In this document: piece by piece, positions 16,932-26,743 of the stretch | Layout: every line of letters starts with the position of its first letter | How positions within the stretch are numbered: the stretch's first letter is position 1 | DNA from: Bacteroidota bacterium | GTDB lineage: Bacteria; Bacteroidota; Ignavibacteria; Ignavibacteriales; Melioribacteraceae | Assembly: GCA_018818165.1 (NCBI GenBank) | Contig: JAHISP010000076.1 | Span: 1 to 50,467 of the forward strand | DNA length: 50,467 nt | Direction: 5' to 3' | Notes under the pieces: generated by a model | Told to the model about the DNA's origin: nothing | What the model saw: the letters and a program-made list of their open reading frames with translations, nothing else | The model's database searches: none | Program-made: the position numbers and the translations under genes

Positions 16932-18008
16932 ATGAAAAAAACAACTAACATATTATTCATAATTTTTGCGTCTCTTTTATTAACAAATTGTGTTGATAAA
17001 TTTGTTGCCCCTGATAATTCACCTTCCACAAATCAAGTTATCAGCGATACTTTGTATATTCAAAAAACTCCAGTTTGGACTGGCTTTAATAGACCACAAG
17101 ATATACTTATAGGTAAAGATAACTTTATTTACATAGCTGATACTGACAACAATAGAATTGTATTATTAAATCTTGCTGGACATGTTGTTGGTGAACGCCA
17201 AATTAAAAAACCAGTTGCACTTGCTCAAGATTTTCAGTTTAATATAATTGTCTGCGCACAATTTGACACTTTAATTAATGGTTCAACTATTAATTATAGC
17301 GCTGTTTATAAATTGGATATGGTTGCTGGTAATCATCATATTGAAAATGCTCCTATAACAAGATTATTACCAAAAACATCTTTCGATTTTTTAAGACCTG
17401 ATAGAGAATATACTGGAGTAACTTCATTTTATGATAATGGTTTTCTTATTGCTCGTAAAGGTCCAAGTAATGCAACTTTAATTGATCCTGATAATTCTAT
17501 TTTACTTTATCGTAAAGCAATAGTAAATGGTTCAAAAATTGACACTCTTATAAGCCGTGTTCCTTTGCTTGAACCTCTTGGCACTGGACTTATGTCTGCT
17601 AATAAAATTAGTTCGTTGAATTCCTTTAGCGGAAATAAATATGATATAATAATTACTCTTATTGGTGAAAATAGCTTCAAAACTCAAGTACTTGAGTATA
17701 TTCAATCAGAAGATTTTTCTGGATATAGAAATAAACTAGCACCTTTTGTTACTAGTATGATGACTGTTGCTAAATTTGAACAACCAGAAGGTACATGTTT
17801 AGATATTTTTGATAACATTTTTGTTGCAGACGCAGCAAAAGATTCAATATTTAAGTTTAATTCTTTCGGCGACGAAATGGAATCATTTGGTGGCCCCGAT
17901 GTTTTTAACTCTCCTCATGCTGTCGCTTATTTCGACAAAACCCTTTACGTTGTTGATACAGATAATAATAGAATCTTACGATTTGTACTTTCAACAGATA
18001 TAGATTAG
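16932..18008 (+). CDS. NHL-repeat lipoprotein
   Basis: The protein has 358 residues. A lipoprotein signal ends LLLTNC (Cys20). NHL-type beta-propeller blades are visible: RPQDILIGKDNFIYIADTDN at about 54-75, EGTCLDIFDNIFVADAAKDS near 285-305, and SPHAVAYFDKTLYVVDTDN near 328-347. The middle region is a poorer match. NHL propellers act as binding scaffolds and are frequent in surface proteins of this group; no enzyme motif is seen. The gene follows the PorV-like gene by 100 bases with a hairpin element between, and precedes the T9SS phospholipase-D-fold protein. A surface-exposed scaffold working with the receptor is a reasonable but unproven role. Confidence 0.82.
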   Translation: MKKTTNILFIIFASLLLTNCVDKFVAPDNSPSTNQVISDTLYIQKTPVWTGFNRPQDILIGKDNFIYIADTDNNRIVLLNLAGHVVGERQIKKPVALAQDFQFNIIVCAQFDTLINGSTINYSAVYKLDMVAGNHHIENAPITRLLPKTSFDFLRPDREYTGVTSFYDNGFLIARKGPSNATLIDPDNSILLYRKAIVNGSKIDTLISRVPLLEPLGTGLMSANKISSLNSFSGNKYDIIITLIGENSFKTQVLEYIQSEDFSGYRNKLAPFVTSMMTVAKFEQPEGTCLDIFDNIFVADAAKDSIFKFNSFGDEMESFGGPDVFNSPHAVAYFDKTLYVVDTDNNRILRFVLSTDID

Positions 18009-18119
18009 GTATTCAATTAAAAAAGCTTACCATTATAATTGATAAGCAAAAGTAAAGGAAACACAATTTCCTTAAATATTGAACTAACAAATTTTACGAA
18101 TTTCTTTTTCGGAGTGTAA
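18009..18119. promoter_or_regulatory. Intergenic hairpins before the phospholipase-D-fold gene
   Basis: Two small hairpins lie in tandem: GCTTA..TAAGC (about 18026-18048) and AAGGAAA-CACAA-TTTCCTT (about 18056-18074). Neither has a long T-run. They are followed by GGAGTG just before the ATG at 18120, a plausible ribosome binding site. They may attenuate transcription between the lipoprotein and the next gene or stabilise the 5' end. Confidence 0.35.
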
Positions 18120-21100
18120 ATGAAAAGTTATATTTCTATTTTAAGCCTTTTTTTAATTTTATTATTCTCATCAATTACTTTTAGTCAATCCGTAATAATC
18201 AACGAAATATATAATTCAAGTAGTAACGACGAATGGATTGAATTATTAGTTCTGGAAGATGGCTTGGATATGAGAAATTGGAGTATTGTTGATTATAGCT
18301 CAAGTGGCGGTGTTCAAGCTCCATTAAACTTTACATCAAATCTTTTGTGGAGTAATTTATCAAAAGGGACTTTAATTGTAATAGGTAGATCTGAAAATAC
18401 TTTCACGGAGGATACTGATATTTCTGATTATAAGCTAATTGTAAAATCAAATAATGCTTCTTATTTAACTGGAAATGTCTTTCTAATAGCAGGCTCTTCC
18501 GAAGCAGTTCAAATAAAAAATAGTATTGGCTCTCATATTCACGGTGTATCGTGGGGAAGTGCAAATTCTGGTACTTTACCACAACCAAAAATTCATTTTA
18601 CTGAAAGTTCAACAAGTGGCACTTCTAGATTTTTTAATGAAGATGATATATCAAAAATAGGTCTTACAACTAATTGGACAGCAGTTGGGGCTCCAACTCT
18701 AGGTGAAGGTAATACAGCAAATAATTTGAGTTGGATTAGCTCTATGCGCTTAAGATTTGAAGGTTCTGGTATAGTTTCCATTACTCCAAATACTGTTTCT
18801 GGTGATTCAGTTCTAAATATTGTTTTCAATTATAAACGTGATAGTCAGTTCAATATAAATTCCTTAAAAATAGTTTTCCCAAGCGAGTTTATTTGGTCAA
18901 ACGAGGTTTCTGATGTTTTAATTTCAGAATTCGATTGCGATATTTCAGTTACTAATGACACAATTTCTTTTGATAATGTTGTATTTACAACCGATTCTAT
19001 AACAATTGAAATCCAAAACGCTACTTCACCTATCTTTACTGGAATTTACAAATTTGAAATGTTTTCTGGAACAGATAATTCTTTAGGTCTTGTTGGACCA
19101 ACTCCAACCATTACTGTTTTTGGTGCACCTATTCCAATTGCGGATGTAAAAGTAAATGACCCAAATGGAGTTTCTACCAGAATGGGCGACCTTGTTACTG
19201 TGAGAGGAATAATTACTGTTGGTAATGAATTTGGAAGTCCAAGTTACATTCAAGATAACAGCGGGGGAATGTCTATTTACGGACCAGATTTAACAAATGC
19301 AGTAAAAGTTGGAGATGAAATTGTCGTTTCTGGAAATATTACTCAGTTTAGTGGACTTAATCAAATTGAAAATCCAATTCTGCACGAAATTTTAAGCAGT
19401 GGAAATTCACTTGACATTTTAACCGCAAATCCAACTCAATTAGCTAACGATGGAACTTCAGGAGTTGAAATTTATGAAGGAATGTTAGTGAGAATTAATG
19501 GAGTTACAGTAACTGAAACTTCTGGAAGTCAGGTTGCAAGTTGGGAATACAAAAATTATAAACTTACTGGGTCGTCTGAATTGGATATAATAGATGTAAG
19601 AATTGATAACAATACAACAATAATTGGAATGCCGGCTCCAGCAGGTGTATTTGATATTGTTGGCGTATTAAGTCAGTATAAAACAGCTTCTCCATTTATT
19701 GGTGGATATCAAATTATGCCACGTTTTCCTTCAGATATAATTTCAAATGGACCAATAATAGAAAAATATCCTGAAGAAATTAGTTTAACAGAAAATTCCA
19801 TTACACTCCAATGGTCTACATTTAGTCCAAGTACTTCTAGAATCCGTTATGGAAAAACCATTAATCATGAAATGGGCATTGTTGAAGTTGATGATTCATT
19901 AAGAACGTTGCATTCTGTTACTGTTTCAGGATTGGATATTGCTACAATTTATAATTTGCAAGTTTTTTCAGTCGCTAATTCTGATACAAGTTTTTCTGGA
20001 AATATTGTTTCAAGCACAACTTCTAGTTCTTTAACAACTGGTGAGATTAATGTATATTTTAATAAAACTATAGATGAAAGTGTTTCATCTGGGGTGCTTG
20101 CCAACAGTAACATTAATTTAAAACAAAAAGTTATAGAAAGAATAAATAATGCAACTCATTCAATAGATTTAGCTATTTATAGTTTGAGTGGTACTGTTGG
20201 AGCCGAAGTTGCAACAGCATTGGTAAATGCAAAAAATCGTGGAGTTAAAGTTAGAGTAATTGGCGAATATGATACACGAACAACTGCACCTTGGTCAACT
20301 CTTCAAAATAATGGAATTCCATACATTAACGATGCTTATGGACAAAATGACGGTGTTGGACTTTCACATAATAAATTTTACATTTTTGATTACAATGGTG
20401 GCGACCAAGATAAAGTTTGGGTAATTTCTGGCTCTTGGAATGCCACTGATCCTGGCACAAATGATGATCGCCAAAATGTTATTGAAATTCAGGATGTTGC
20501 GCTTGCTGGCGCATATACTACAGAATTCAATGAAATGTGGGGAAGCAGCACTGAAACTCCAAACTCTTCTTACTCAAGATTTGGTGCCAGAAAATTAAAT
20601 AATACTCCACATAATTTTATTATTGGTGGAAGAAAAGTTGAAAATTATTTTAGTCCGAGTGACCGAACTACATCTTATATTGGAAAAACTCTTGGAAAGG
20701 CTAAAAATACAATTAATGTGGCTCTTCTTACGTTTACCAGAAGGGAACTTGCAGATTCCATTTTATCACTAAAAGATAGAGGTGGAAAATCTAGAGTTAT
20801 TTTGAGTAATGACACTGATTTAGGAACACAGTTTCAATATCTTGAAAACAATGGAATAGATATTCTAATTAAAGGTGGTGGTGCTGGATTTCTACATCAC
20901 AAATATGCAATTATTGATGCAGAGCCTTTTGGTAATACTTCATACGTAATAACTGGTTCGCATAATTGGTCATCTGCTGCGGAAAATAGCAATGATGAAA
21001 ATACATTGATTATTCAAGACAATCAGATTGCAAATTTTTATCTTCAAGAATTTACAGCAAGATATTACGAAGCGGGTGGTTTAGATTCAATAGTTGTTAC

Positions 21101-21407
21101 TTCAATTGATGATAATATAATTCCATCTGAGTTTTCTTTATCCCAAAATTATCCAAATCCATTTAACCCAAGTACAACAATAAATTATTCAATTCCTCAT
21201 AGCACTGAATATCATTCTGTGCAGCAAACAACATTGAAAATTTTTGATATTCTTGGAAGGGAAGTAATTACACTTGTAAATAAAGTTCAATCTCCAGGAA
21301 ATTATTCTGTTAAGTTTAATGCTTCAAATTTAACAAGTGGAATTTATTTCTGCAGAATGCAAGTAAACGATTTCATCGCAGTTAAAAAAATGATTTTGAT
21401 GAAATAA
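18120..21407 (+). CDS. T9SS-secreted phospholipase D-fold enzyme with lamin-tail and OB domains
   Basis: The protein has 1095 residues. The signal peptide ends SITFSQ. Domains in order: lamin-tail (about 24-190, VIINEIYNSSSNDEWIELL), a beta-domain, OB-fold (about 337-440, GDLVTVRGIITVGNEF, VGDEIVVSGNITQFSG), second OB-like region, fibronectin type III (about 550-640), two phospholipase D half-domains (about 660-990), and T9SS sorting domain (about 1003-1095). Both HKD active-site motifs are intact: H750-N-K752 (SHNKFYIFD, then GSWN) and H926-H-K928 (LHHKYAIIDA, then GSHNWS). The fold covers phospholipases and nucleases such as Nuc; the OB and lamin-tail partners favour a secreted nuclease acting on extracellular DNA, but lipid cleavage is not excluded. 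An in-frame palindrome lengthens a turn in the sorting domain. Confidence 0.88.
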   Translation: MKSYISILSLFLILLFSSITFSQSVIINEIYNSSSNDEWIELLVLEDGLDMRNWSIVDYSSSGGVQAPLNFTSNLLWSNLSKGTLIVIGRSENTFTEDTDISDYKLIVKSNNASYLTGNVFLIAGSSEAVQIKNSIGSHIHGVSWGSANSGTLPQPKIHFTESSTSGTSRFFNEDDISKIGLTTNWTAVGAPTLGEGNTANNLSWISSMRLRFEGSGIVSITPNTVSGDSVLNIVFNYKRDSQFNINSLKIVFPSEFIWSNEVSDVLISEFDCDISVTNDTISFDNVVFTTDSITIEIQNATSPIFTGIYKFEMFSGTDNSLGLVGPTPTITVFGAPIPIADVKVNDPNGVSTRMGDLVTVRGIITVGNEFGSPSYIQDNSGGMSIYGPDLTNAVKVGDEIVVSGNITQFSGLNQIENPILHEILSSGNSLDILTANPTQLANDGTSGVEIYEGMLVRINGVTVTETSGSQVASWEYKNYKLTGSSELDIIDVRIDNNTTIIGMPAPAGVFDIVGVLSQYKTASPFIGGYQIMPRFPSDIISNGPIIEKYPEEISLTENSITLQWSTFSPSTSRIRYGKTINHEMGIVEVDDSLRTLHSVTVSGLDIATIYNLQVFSVANSDTSFSGNIVSSTTSSSLTTGEINVYFNKTIDESVSSGVLANSNINLKQKVIERINNATHSIDLAIYSLSGTVGAEVATALVNAKNRGVKVRVIGEYDTRTTAPWSTLQNNGIPYINDAYGQNDGVGLSHNKFYIFDYNGGDQDKVWVISGSWNATDPGTNDDRQNVIEIQDVALAGAYTTEFNEMWGSSTETPNSSYSRFGARKLNNTPHNFIIGGRKVENYFSPSDRTTSYIGKTLGKAKNTINVALLTFTRRELADSILSLKDRGGKSRVILSNDTDLGTQFQYLENNGIDILIKGGGAGFLHHKYAIIDAEPFGNTSYVITGSHNWSSAAENSNDENTLIIQDNQIANFYLQEFTARYYEAGGLDSIVVTSIDDNIIPSEFSLSQNYPNPFNPSTTINYSIPHSTEYHSVQQTTLKIFDILGREVITLVNKVQSPGNYSVKFNASNLTSGIYFCRMQVNDFIAVKKMILMK
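21202..21222. repeat. In-frame palindrome inside a T9SS sorting domain, copy 1
   Basis: Arms GCACTGAAT and ATTCTGTGC (one mismatch, loop ATC) encode STEYHSVQ in a turn between two strands of the sorting domain (SIPH..TTLKIFD). The other canonical sorting domains in this window have a shorter turn here (for example SIPEVTNVKLKVFD at about 10350). The same palindrome lies at the same place in the GH5 gene at 32998-33018. Confidence 0.75.
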
Positions 21408-21471
21408 GGTTTGATTTAGAGTAAGTTAAAATATTAACTAGTTAATTTTTCACTAATTAAGAGGAAATAAA

Positions 21472-24400
21472 ATGAGTAAAATCTTCAAATTATTTACGTT
21501 TTTAATTCTATTTGCAGGATTAACAATGCTTAACGCACAAGTATTTATTACTGAGATTGCGGATCCAAACAATAATGCAGGTGGCAGATACATTGAGCTA
21601 TATAATGCTGGTGCAACAGCAGTTAACTTTACAGAAGGCTCAAACTGGCGTATAGATAAATATACAAACGCTTCCGCAACTGTTAGTCAAACACTAAACC
21701 TAACAGGTACTATTCCAGCTGGAGGATTTTATATAATTGCTACTGGAATTGTTGATGGTGATTTTTTAGCACTTTATGGTGTTGATGCTGACCAATTTGA
21801 TGGTGCAGATAATCATGTAGCAGGAAGTAATGGCGATGATAATCTAGAGCTTTATGATGGTACAGGAACATTGATTGACCAATTTGGTGTGCCTGGGGAG
21901 GATGGAACAGGAACAACTCATGAATTTGAAGATGGCAGAGCCGAAAGAGTTGCAACTGTAACTTCAGGTAATGCACTTTGGAATATTGCAGAATGGAATA
22001 TTGATAGCGATGCTCCAACAGGTGATGGACCTCAAGATGCACCAAGTGCTTTCGATCCAAGAGTATGGATTGGTGCTGGAAGTAGCCCAGTTAATCCTGA
22101 ACCAACAAATCATATTTCTAGTTTTACGGCAATAGCAAATGGCTATGATGAGGTTGATCTGACTTGGACAGAAAATGATGGTGCACAAATTCCAGCTGGT
22201 TATTTAATAAAATCAAGTACAGTAAGCTATGCATCTATTGAAGCACCAGTTGATGCTATTGCTGAAGCAACAGATACTGATATGTCCGATAATTCTGGCG
22301 CTGTAAATGTTGCTCACGGAAGTAGCTCATATAGTTGGACTGGATTAGATGGATCAACAACTTTCTATTATAAAGTATATCCGTATTCAAATAGTGGTAC
22401 TGATATTGATTATAAAACTGATGGGACAGTTCCTGAAAGTAATGCTACTACAGATGCAGCACCAGTATTGCCAAATTTAATAATTAATGAGTTTTTAGCA
22501 GATCCAGATGCAACAAATGGAGATGCAAATGGCGATGGAGTTGTTAATACTACTCAAGATGAATTTGTAGAAATTGTAAATAAAGAAGGAAGTAGTGTTG
22601 ATATAAGTGGCTATACAATAGCAGATGGAAATGGAATTAGGCATACATTTCAAGCTTCTACTATTATTCCCGATGGTGGGTCAGTTGTTGTTTTTGGAGG
22701 TGGAACCCCAACAGGAATAAAAGGAACGGTAGTGGTTGCTAATGATGCAACAGCTACACTAAGCTTAAATAATGGTGGAGACATTATAACTTTTAAGGAT
22801 ACTTTAGGCAATATAATAGATACTTATACATATGGTGCTGAAGGTGGAGAAAACGAATCATTAGCAAGAAATCCAGATTACACAGGTGACTTTGTAAAAC
22901 ATTCAACAATTCTAACTAATGCAGTTTTATTTTCTCCAGGTAGAGTTAATTTAGATAATCTTCCATTTATTGATGAACCTACTCCAACTTCTAAAGATTT
23001 AAATTTAACATTTGAGGATAATTCTGAAGTAACAAAATGGAGTCATTGGGATGAAGCAAATCTTTATACAACAGAAGCGTTTGATGCTACAGGTGGTGTT
23101 GATGGCAGTGGTGCATTAATGTTAGGTGATGCTGGTTATGGCATGATTGATAAAAGGAAAGTTTATGCAACACCTGGAAAAAACTTTTCATTAAGAGTTG
23201 CAATTAAAACTCAAGGTTGGGCAGTTCCTGGCACTTATCCTTTATCAATTTCTGTTGAAGGCATTGCAACAGTAACACCTGTGCTAATAAATTCTGATTC
23301 AGGTTTTACAACTTTTAATATTTCTGGTTTAGTTACAAGTGACTCTGGATATATTAGAATTGCTGGAAGTAATACAGCTGGACAAAATTATATTTGGATT
23401 GATAATTTAGTATTTGATGATGATATAACTGTAGTTCAAGCACCAAACCTAATCTTTTCAGAATATATTGAAGGAAGCAGTAATAATAAAGCTATAGAAA
23501 TATACAACGCAAATGGTGGCGATGTAGATTTAAGTGAATTTAGAGTAATTCGTGCAAATAATGGTGCTGTTGCTTTAAGTGATTCACTTGTCCTTTCTGG
23601 AACATTAGGTGCTGGTGATGTTTTTGTAATTGGAAACTCATCTGCTGTTTCTCAAATTCTTGATGTTTCAGATATAACTTCAACATTAACATACTTTAAT
23701 GGTGATGATTTTATGGGCTTGCAGTTTAATAAAGCCGGTATTTGGGAAACCATCGATGTAGTTGGCTTACTAGGAGAAGATCCTGGTGCAGGCTGGAAAG
23801 TTGCTGGAGTTACTGATGCAACAGCAAATCATACTTTAGTAAGAAAAGAATCAGTAACCATTGGTAACAAAGATTGGGCTGTATCAGGCGATACAACTAC
23901 TGGAAGTTCAGAATGGATTGTATATGATAATGATGTTTTTGAATATCTTGGACAACATCCAGGTGGAAGTGTTGACCCAAATAACGAACCTCTAATTGCT
24001 GCTCCAACACCAACAGTTGATTCAGCTAATGTTATTTCTCTATTTAGTAATGTTTATAATAATGCTATTGTAGACACTTGGTCAGCAAGTTGGGATGTTG
24101 CTGATGTAGCCGATACACAAGTTGTTGGTAATGATACAAAATTATATACAAATTTAGTTTACGCAGGTATTGAAACAACTTCACTAGTTATTGATGCAAC
24201 TGCAATGACTCATTTTCATATGGATATTTGGACACCAGATCCAACAGTTGACCCAGCAGTCTTCAAAATTAAATTGGTTGATTTTGGTGCTGATGGTGCA
24301 TGGAGCGGTGGTGATGATGTAGAATATGAAATTACTCTTTCTGCAGCAACTACTCCTGCTTTAGCTACTGGCGAATGGATTTCTATAGACCTTCCATTAT

Positions 24401-26223
24401 CAGATTTTACTGGACTTACTACAACTGAACACATGGCTCAGTATATAATTTCTGGTGACTTAAAGACAGTTTATGTTGATAATATATACTTTTATAAAGC
24501 TTTAAATCCTATCCATTTTTCAAATTATGAATCTGGTCTTGGTGATTGGGCTGGATATTCTGTAGCAAGCACAAATGCTTGGGTTCAAAAAACTGGTACT
24601 GGCGCTAATGGTACATCTGGGTTTGCGGAAATGAATGGATATCAAGAAGATGTGATAAGTAATGATTATTTAATTGCTGGTCCATTTAACTTAAATGATT
24701 ATACTGGTGAGTATTTAGAATTCTGGTCAGCTGCAAAATATGGTGGTTTTGAGAAGGAATTAACTTTAGAATATTCAACAAATTATGATGGAACATCTGA
24801 TCCATCTACTTTCACTTGGACTGAACTTACTTTTACTCGTCCAATAGATAACAATGACACATGGACAAATTCTGGGAAAGTAAATTTAGCTGATATTACT
24901 TCTGATGCAGTTTATTTTGCATTCCATTATTTAAGTGATGGAACAAAAGGACGTTGGAAAATTGATGAAGTTGGTATTTATGGAACACCAGAAGAGGGTG
25001 TTGATTTACCTCCAGTTGTTGAAAGTGTTAACAGAACAGTTCTTATTCCAGATGCAAATCAAAATACAGAAGTTACTGCAATAGTAACTGACGACAAAGG
25101 TGTTTCTGCAGTTAGTTTAATTTACAGTAATGATGGATTAGTTTTTAATTCTGTTGCAATGAGTAACACTACAGGAAATACTTGGGTTGGTTATGTGCCA
25201 GAATCACTTTATAACGATGGTGATTTGTTTGGATATTTTGTTGGTGCTATGGATAATAGCGGAAAAACTGATACATCCGATATTATTATGTTATTTGCAG
25301 GTAATACTCCAATAGATAATATTAAAATACAAAATGAAGATGGTGCACTTGAGTTTACAGGACTCATGGCAAGGGTTACTGGAACCGTTTCTGCAGGAAG
25401 TGGTATTTATTCAACAGGTAGAATTGAAGCATATATGCAAGATTCTACTGCAGGTATTTTAGTTATTGCTTTTGGAACCGAAACTCCAGTTATGGTTGAA
25501 GGTAACAATTATACTGTTACTGGAAAAATAATTCAATATAACGGTTTAATTGAAATTGAACCAGTTACTCCAGCAACTGATATAGTTGATAATGGTGCTG
25601 TTACAGCTCTTGTTCCAAAAGTACTTTCAATTTTTGAAATTAACGTTGACCCAGAAAATTATGAAAGTCAACTTGTTAGTATAAAAGGTGCAGAGTTATC
25701 TTCAAGCACTGCTTGGTTAGTTGGAAGTTCATCTGGTTCTACAATGAAAATATACACAAATACTGATACTTTAGACCTTAGAGTTGATGCTGATACAGAT
25801 ATTTGGGGAACTGATTCTCCAGAATTTCCACAAGATATTACTGGTGTTTTAGGGCAATATGATTCAAGTACTCCTTTTTATTCTGGTTATCAATTAATGC
25901 CTAGAAGACTTTCTGACTTTGAAACAGCAGTTTCAGTTGATGATAAAAATGGCATTCCATCTGTGTATGCATTAAATCAAAACTATCCAAATCCATTTAA
26001 TCCTAGTACTAAAATTCAATTTAGTATTCCAGAAAATGGAATGGTTACATTAAAAATATTTGATATTCTAGGAAGAGAAGTTATGACTCTTATCAATGAA
26101 GAATTACCAGCTTCTTACCAAACTATAGAATTTAATGCATCAAGCTTAACAAGTGGAGTTTATTTCTACAGAATGCAAGTAAATAATTTCACTTCAGTTA
26201 AAAAGATGATTTTGATGAAATAG
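21472..26223 (+). CDS. Giant T9SS-secreted protein with three lamin-tail domains and an OB-fold
   Basis: The protein has 1583 residues; GAGG lies upstream of the ATG. The signal peptide ends TMLNAQ. Domains in order: lamin-tail 1 (about 23-150, VFITEIADPNNNAGGRYIEL), fibronectin-like (215-330), lamin-tail 2 (340-470, NLIINEFLADPDATNGDANG, including a DANGDGVV calcium-type loop), a carbohydrate-binding-like sandwich (510-650), lamin-tail 3 (656-840, LIFSEYIEGSSNNKAIEIY, close to the one in the endonuclease at 502), another sandwich, a MAM/choice-of-anchor-J-like domain (1015-1175), Ig-like (1180-1280), OB-fold (1281-1400) and T9SS sorting domain (about 1499-1583). No catalytic motif was found. 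It looks like a multivalent surface adhesin or scaffold. It shares its lamin-tail/OB style with the preceding phospholipase-D-fold gene, 64 bases upstream, and may be its partner. A strong terminator follows. Confidence 0.85.
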   Translation: MSKIFKLFTFLILFAGLTMLNAQVFITEIADPNNNAGGRYIELYNAGATAVNFTEGSNWRIDKYTNASATVSQTLNLTGTIPAGGFYIIATGIVDGDFLALYGVDADQFDGADNHVAGSNGDDNLELYDGTGTLIDQFGVPGEDGTGTTHEFEDGRAERVATVTSGNALWNIAEWNIDSDAPTGDGPQDAPSAFDPRVWIGAGSSPVNPEPTNHISSFTAIANGYDEVDLTWTENDGAQIPAGYLIKSSTVSYASIEAPVDAIAEATDTDMSDNSGAVNVAHGSSSYSWTGLDGSTTFYYKVYPYSNSGTDIDYKTDGTVPESNATTDAAPVLPNLIINEFLADPDATNGDANGDGVVNTTQDEFVEIVNKEGSSVDISGYTIADGNGIRHTFQASTIIPDGGSVVVFGGGTPTGIKGTVVVANDATATLSLNNGGDIITFKDTLGNIIDTYTYGAEGGENESLARNPDYTGDFVKHSTILTNAVLFSPGRVNLDNLPFIDEPTPTSKDLNLTFEDNSEVTKWSHWDEANLYTTEAFDATGGVDGSGALMLGDAGYGMIDKRKVYATPGKNFSLRVAIKTQGWAVPGTYPLSISVEGIATVTPVLINSDSGFTTFNISGLVTSDSGYIRIAGSNTAGQNYIWIDNLVFDDDITVVQAPNLIFSEYIEGSSNNKAIEIYNANGGDVDLSEFRVIRANNGAVALSDSLVLSGTLGAGDVFVIGNSSAVSQILDVSDITSTLTYFNGDDFMGLQFNKAGIWETIDVVGLLGEDPGAGWKVAGVTDATANHTLVRKESVTIGNKDWAVSGDTTTGSSEWIVYDNDVFEYLGQHPGGSVDPNNEPLIAAPTPTVDSANVISLFSNVYNNAIVDTWSASWDVADVADTQVVGNDTKLYTNLVYAGIETTSLVIDATAMTHFHMDIWTPDPTVDPAVFKIKLVDFGADGAWSGGDDVEYEITLSAATTPALATGEWISIDLPLSDFTGLTTTEHMAQYIISGDLKTVYVDNIYFYKALNPIHFSNYESGLGDWAGYSVASTNAWVQKTGTGANGTSGFAEMNGYQEDVISNDYLIAGPFNLNDYTGEYLEFWSAAKYGGFEKELTLEYSTNYDGTSDPSTFTWTELTFTRPIDNNDTWTNSGKVNLADITSDAVYFAFHYLSDGTKGRWKIDEVGIYGTPEEGVDLPPVVESVNRTVLIPDANQNTEVTAIVTDDKGVSAVSLIYSNDGLVFNSVAMSNTTGNTWVGYVPESLYNDGDLFGYFVGAMDNSGKTDTSDIIMLFAGNTPIDNIKIQNEDGALEFTGLMARVTGTVSAGSGIYSTGRIEAYMQDSTAGILVIAFGTETPVMVEGNNYTVTGKIIQYNGLIEIEPVTPATDIVDNGAVTALVPKVLSIFEINVDPENYESQLVSIKGAELSSSTAWLVGSSSGSTMKIYTNTDTLDLRVDADTDIWGTDSPEFPQDITGVLGQYDSSTPFYSGYQLMPRRLSDFETAVSVDDKNGIPSVYALNQNYPNPFNPSTKIQFSIPENGMVTLKIFDILGREVMTLINEELPASYQTIEFNASSLTSGVYFYRMQVNNFTSVKKMILMK

Positions 26224-26241
26224 TATCAAAATAAATTATTC

Positions 26242-26276
26242 AAAAAGCCCAATTCTCAATAGAATTGGGCTTTTTT
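26242..26276 (+). terminator. Rho-independent terminator, copy 1
   Basis: Stem AGCCCAATTCT, loop CAAT, AGAATTGGGCT, then TTTTTT. It lies 19 bases after the stop of the giant lamin-tail gene. The hairpin and its upstream flank (61 bases, 26216-26276) recur with one mismatch at 31095-31155. Confidence 0.92.
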
Positions 26277-26462
26277 ATATTTCCCCAAATAGCGGATAAA
26301 CTATCCCATTAAAAGACATAAAAAACTTGTTTTATTTTCGTATAATAATTAACTTGCATACAGTGTTGAGGAATGCTTGTAAAAGGGCAAACTGCATATT
26401 AAATAGTTTCTAATATTTTTTGAAACTTGGCTTATTATACAATTATCATTTTCGGAGGGAAA

Positions 26463-26612
26463 ATGAAATATTACAAAATTCTATCACTTACCATTATAAT
26501 TCAATTAATAGTTATTACAATCCTCTCTAATGCACAAGATATTTGTGGACCATACACTACAGTGGAATGTCTGCAGGGGATCTATTTCTCATGTGTACAA
26601 ACTCCTAATTAA
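26463..26612 (+). CDS. 49-residue secreted cysteine-containing peptide
   Basis: The ATG at 26463 follows a strong GGAGGG at 5-bp spacing, which decides it over the open frame starting at 26427. Residues 1-24 form a good signal peptide (KYYKILSLTIIIQLIVITI, then LSNAQ). The mature peptide of about 25 residues begins DICGPYTTVECLQG and has three cysteines. It matches no family I recognise. The GPYTT motif also occurs once in the next gene (DIGGPYTTDDN near residue 740, at the start of its LamG-like domain), so this may be a relic of, or related to, that domain family. It lies 131 bases upstream of the C10 peptidase gene. It could be an inhibitor or signal peptide product, a leader, or a decayed gene. 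Confidence 0.6.
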   Translation: MKYYKILSLTIIIQLIVITILSNAQDICGPYTTVECLQGIYFSCVQTPN

Positions 26613-26743
26613 AAACGCAATTTTCTAACTTTTATACTTTTTGATGTTTTTTACAATAGGTTAGAATTATAGTCTTTACTCACTCAGGCGATAGATGAGA
26701 ATAAATATTTTGATAAATATCAATAATTATTTATGGAGGTAAT

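Noticed and set aside
21740-22188. Antisense frames rich in His and Leu opposite the lamin-tail gene
   Set aside because: Composition is that of a reverse-strand shadow of a Gly/Asp/Thr-rich gene, with no ribosome binding site or known domain.
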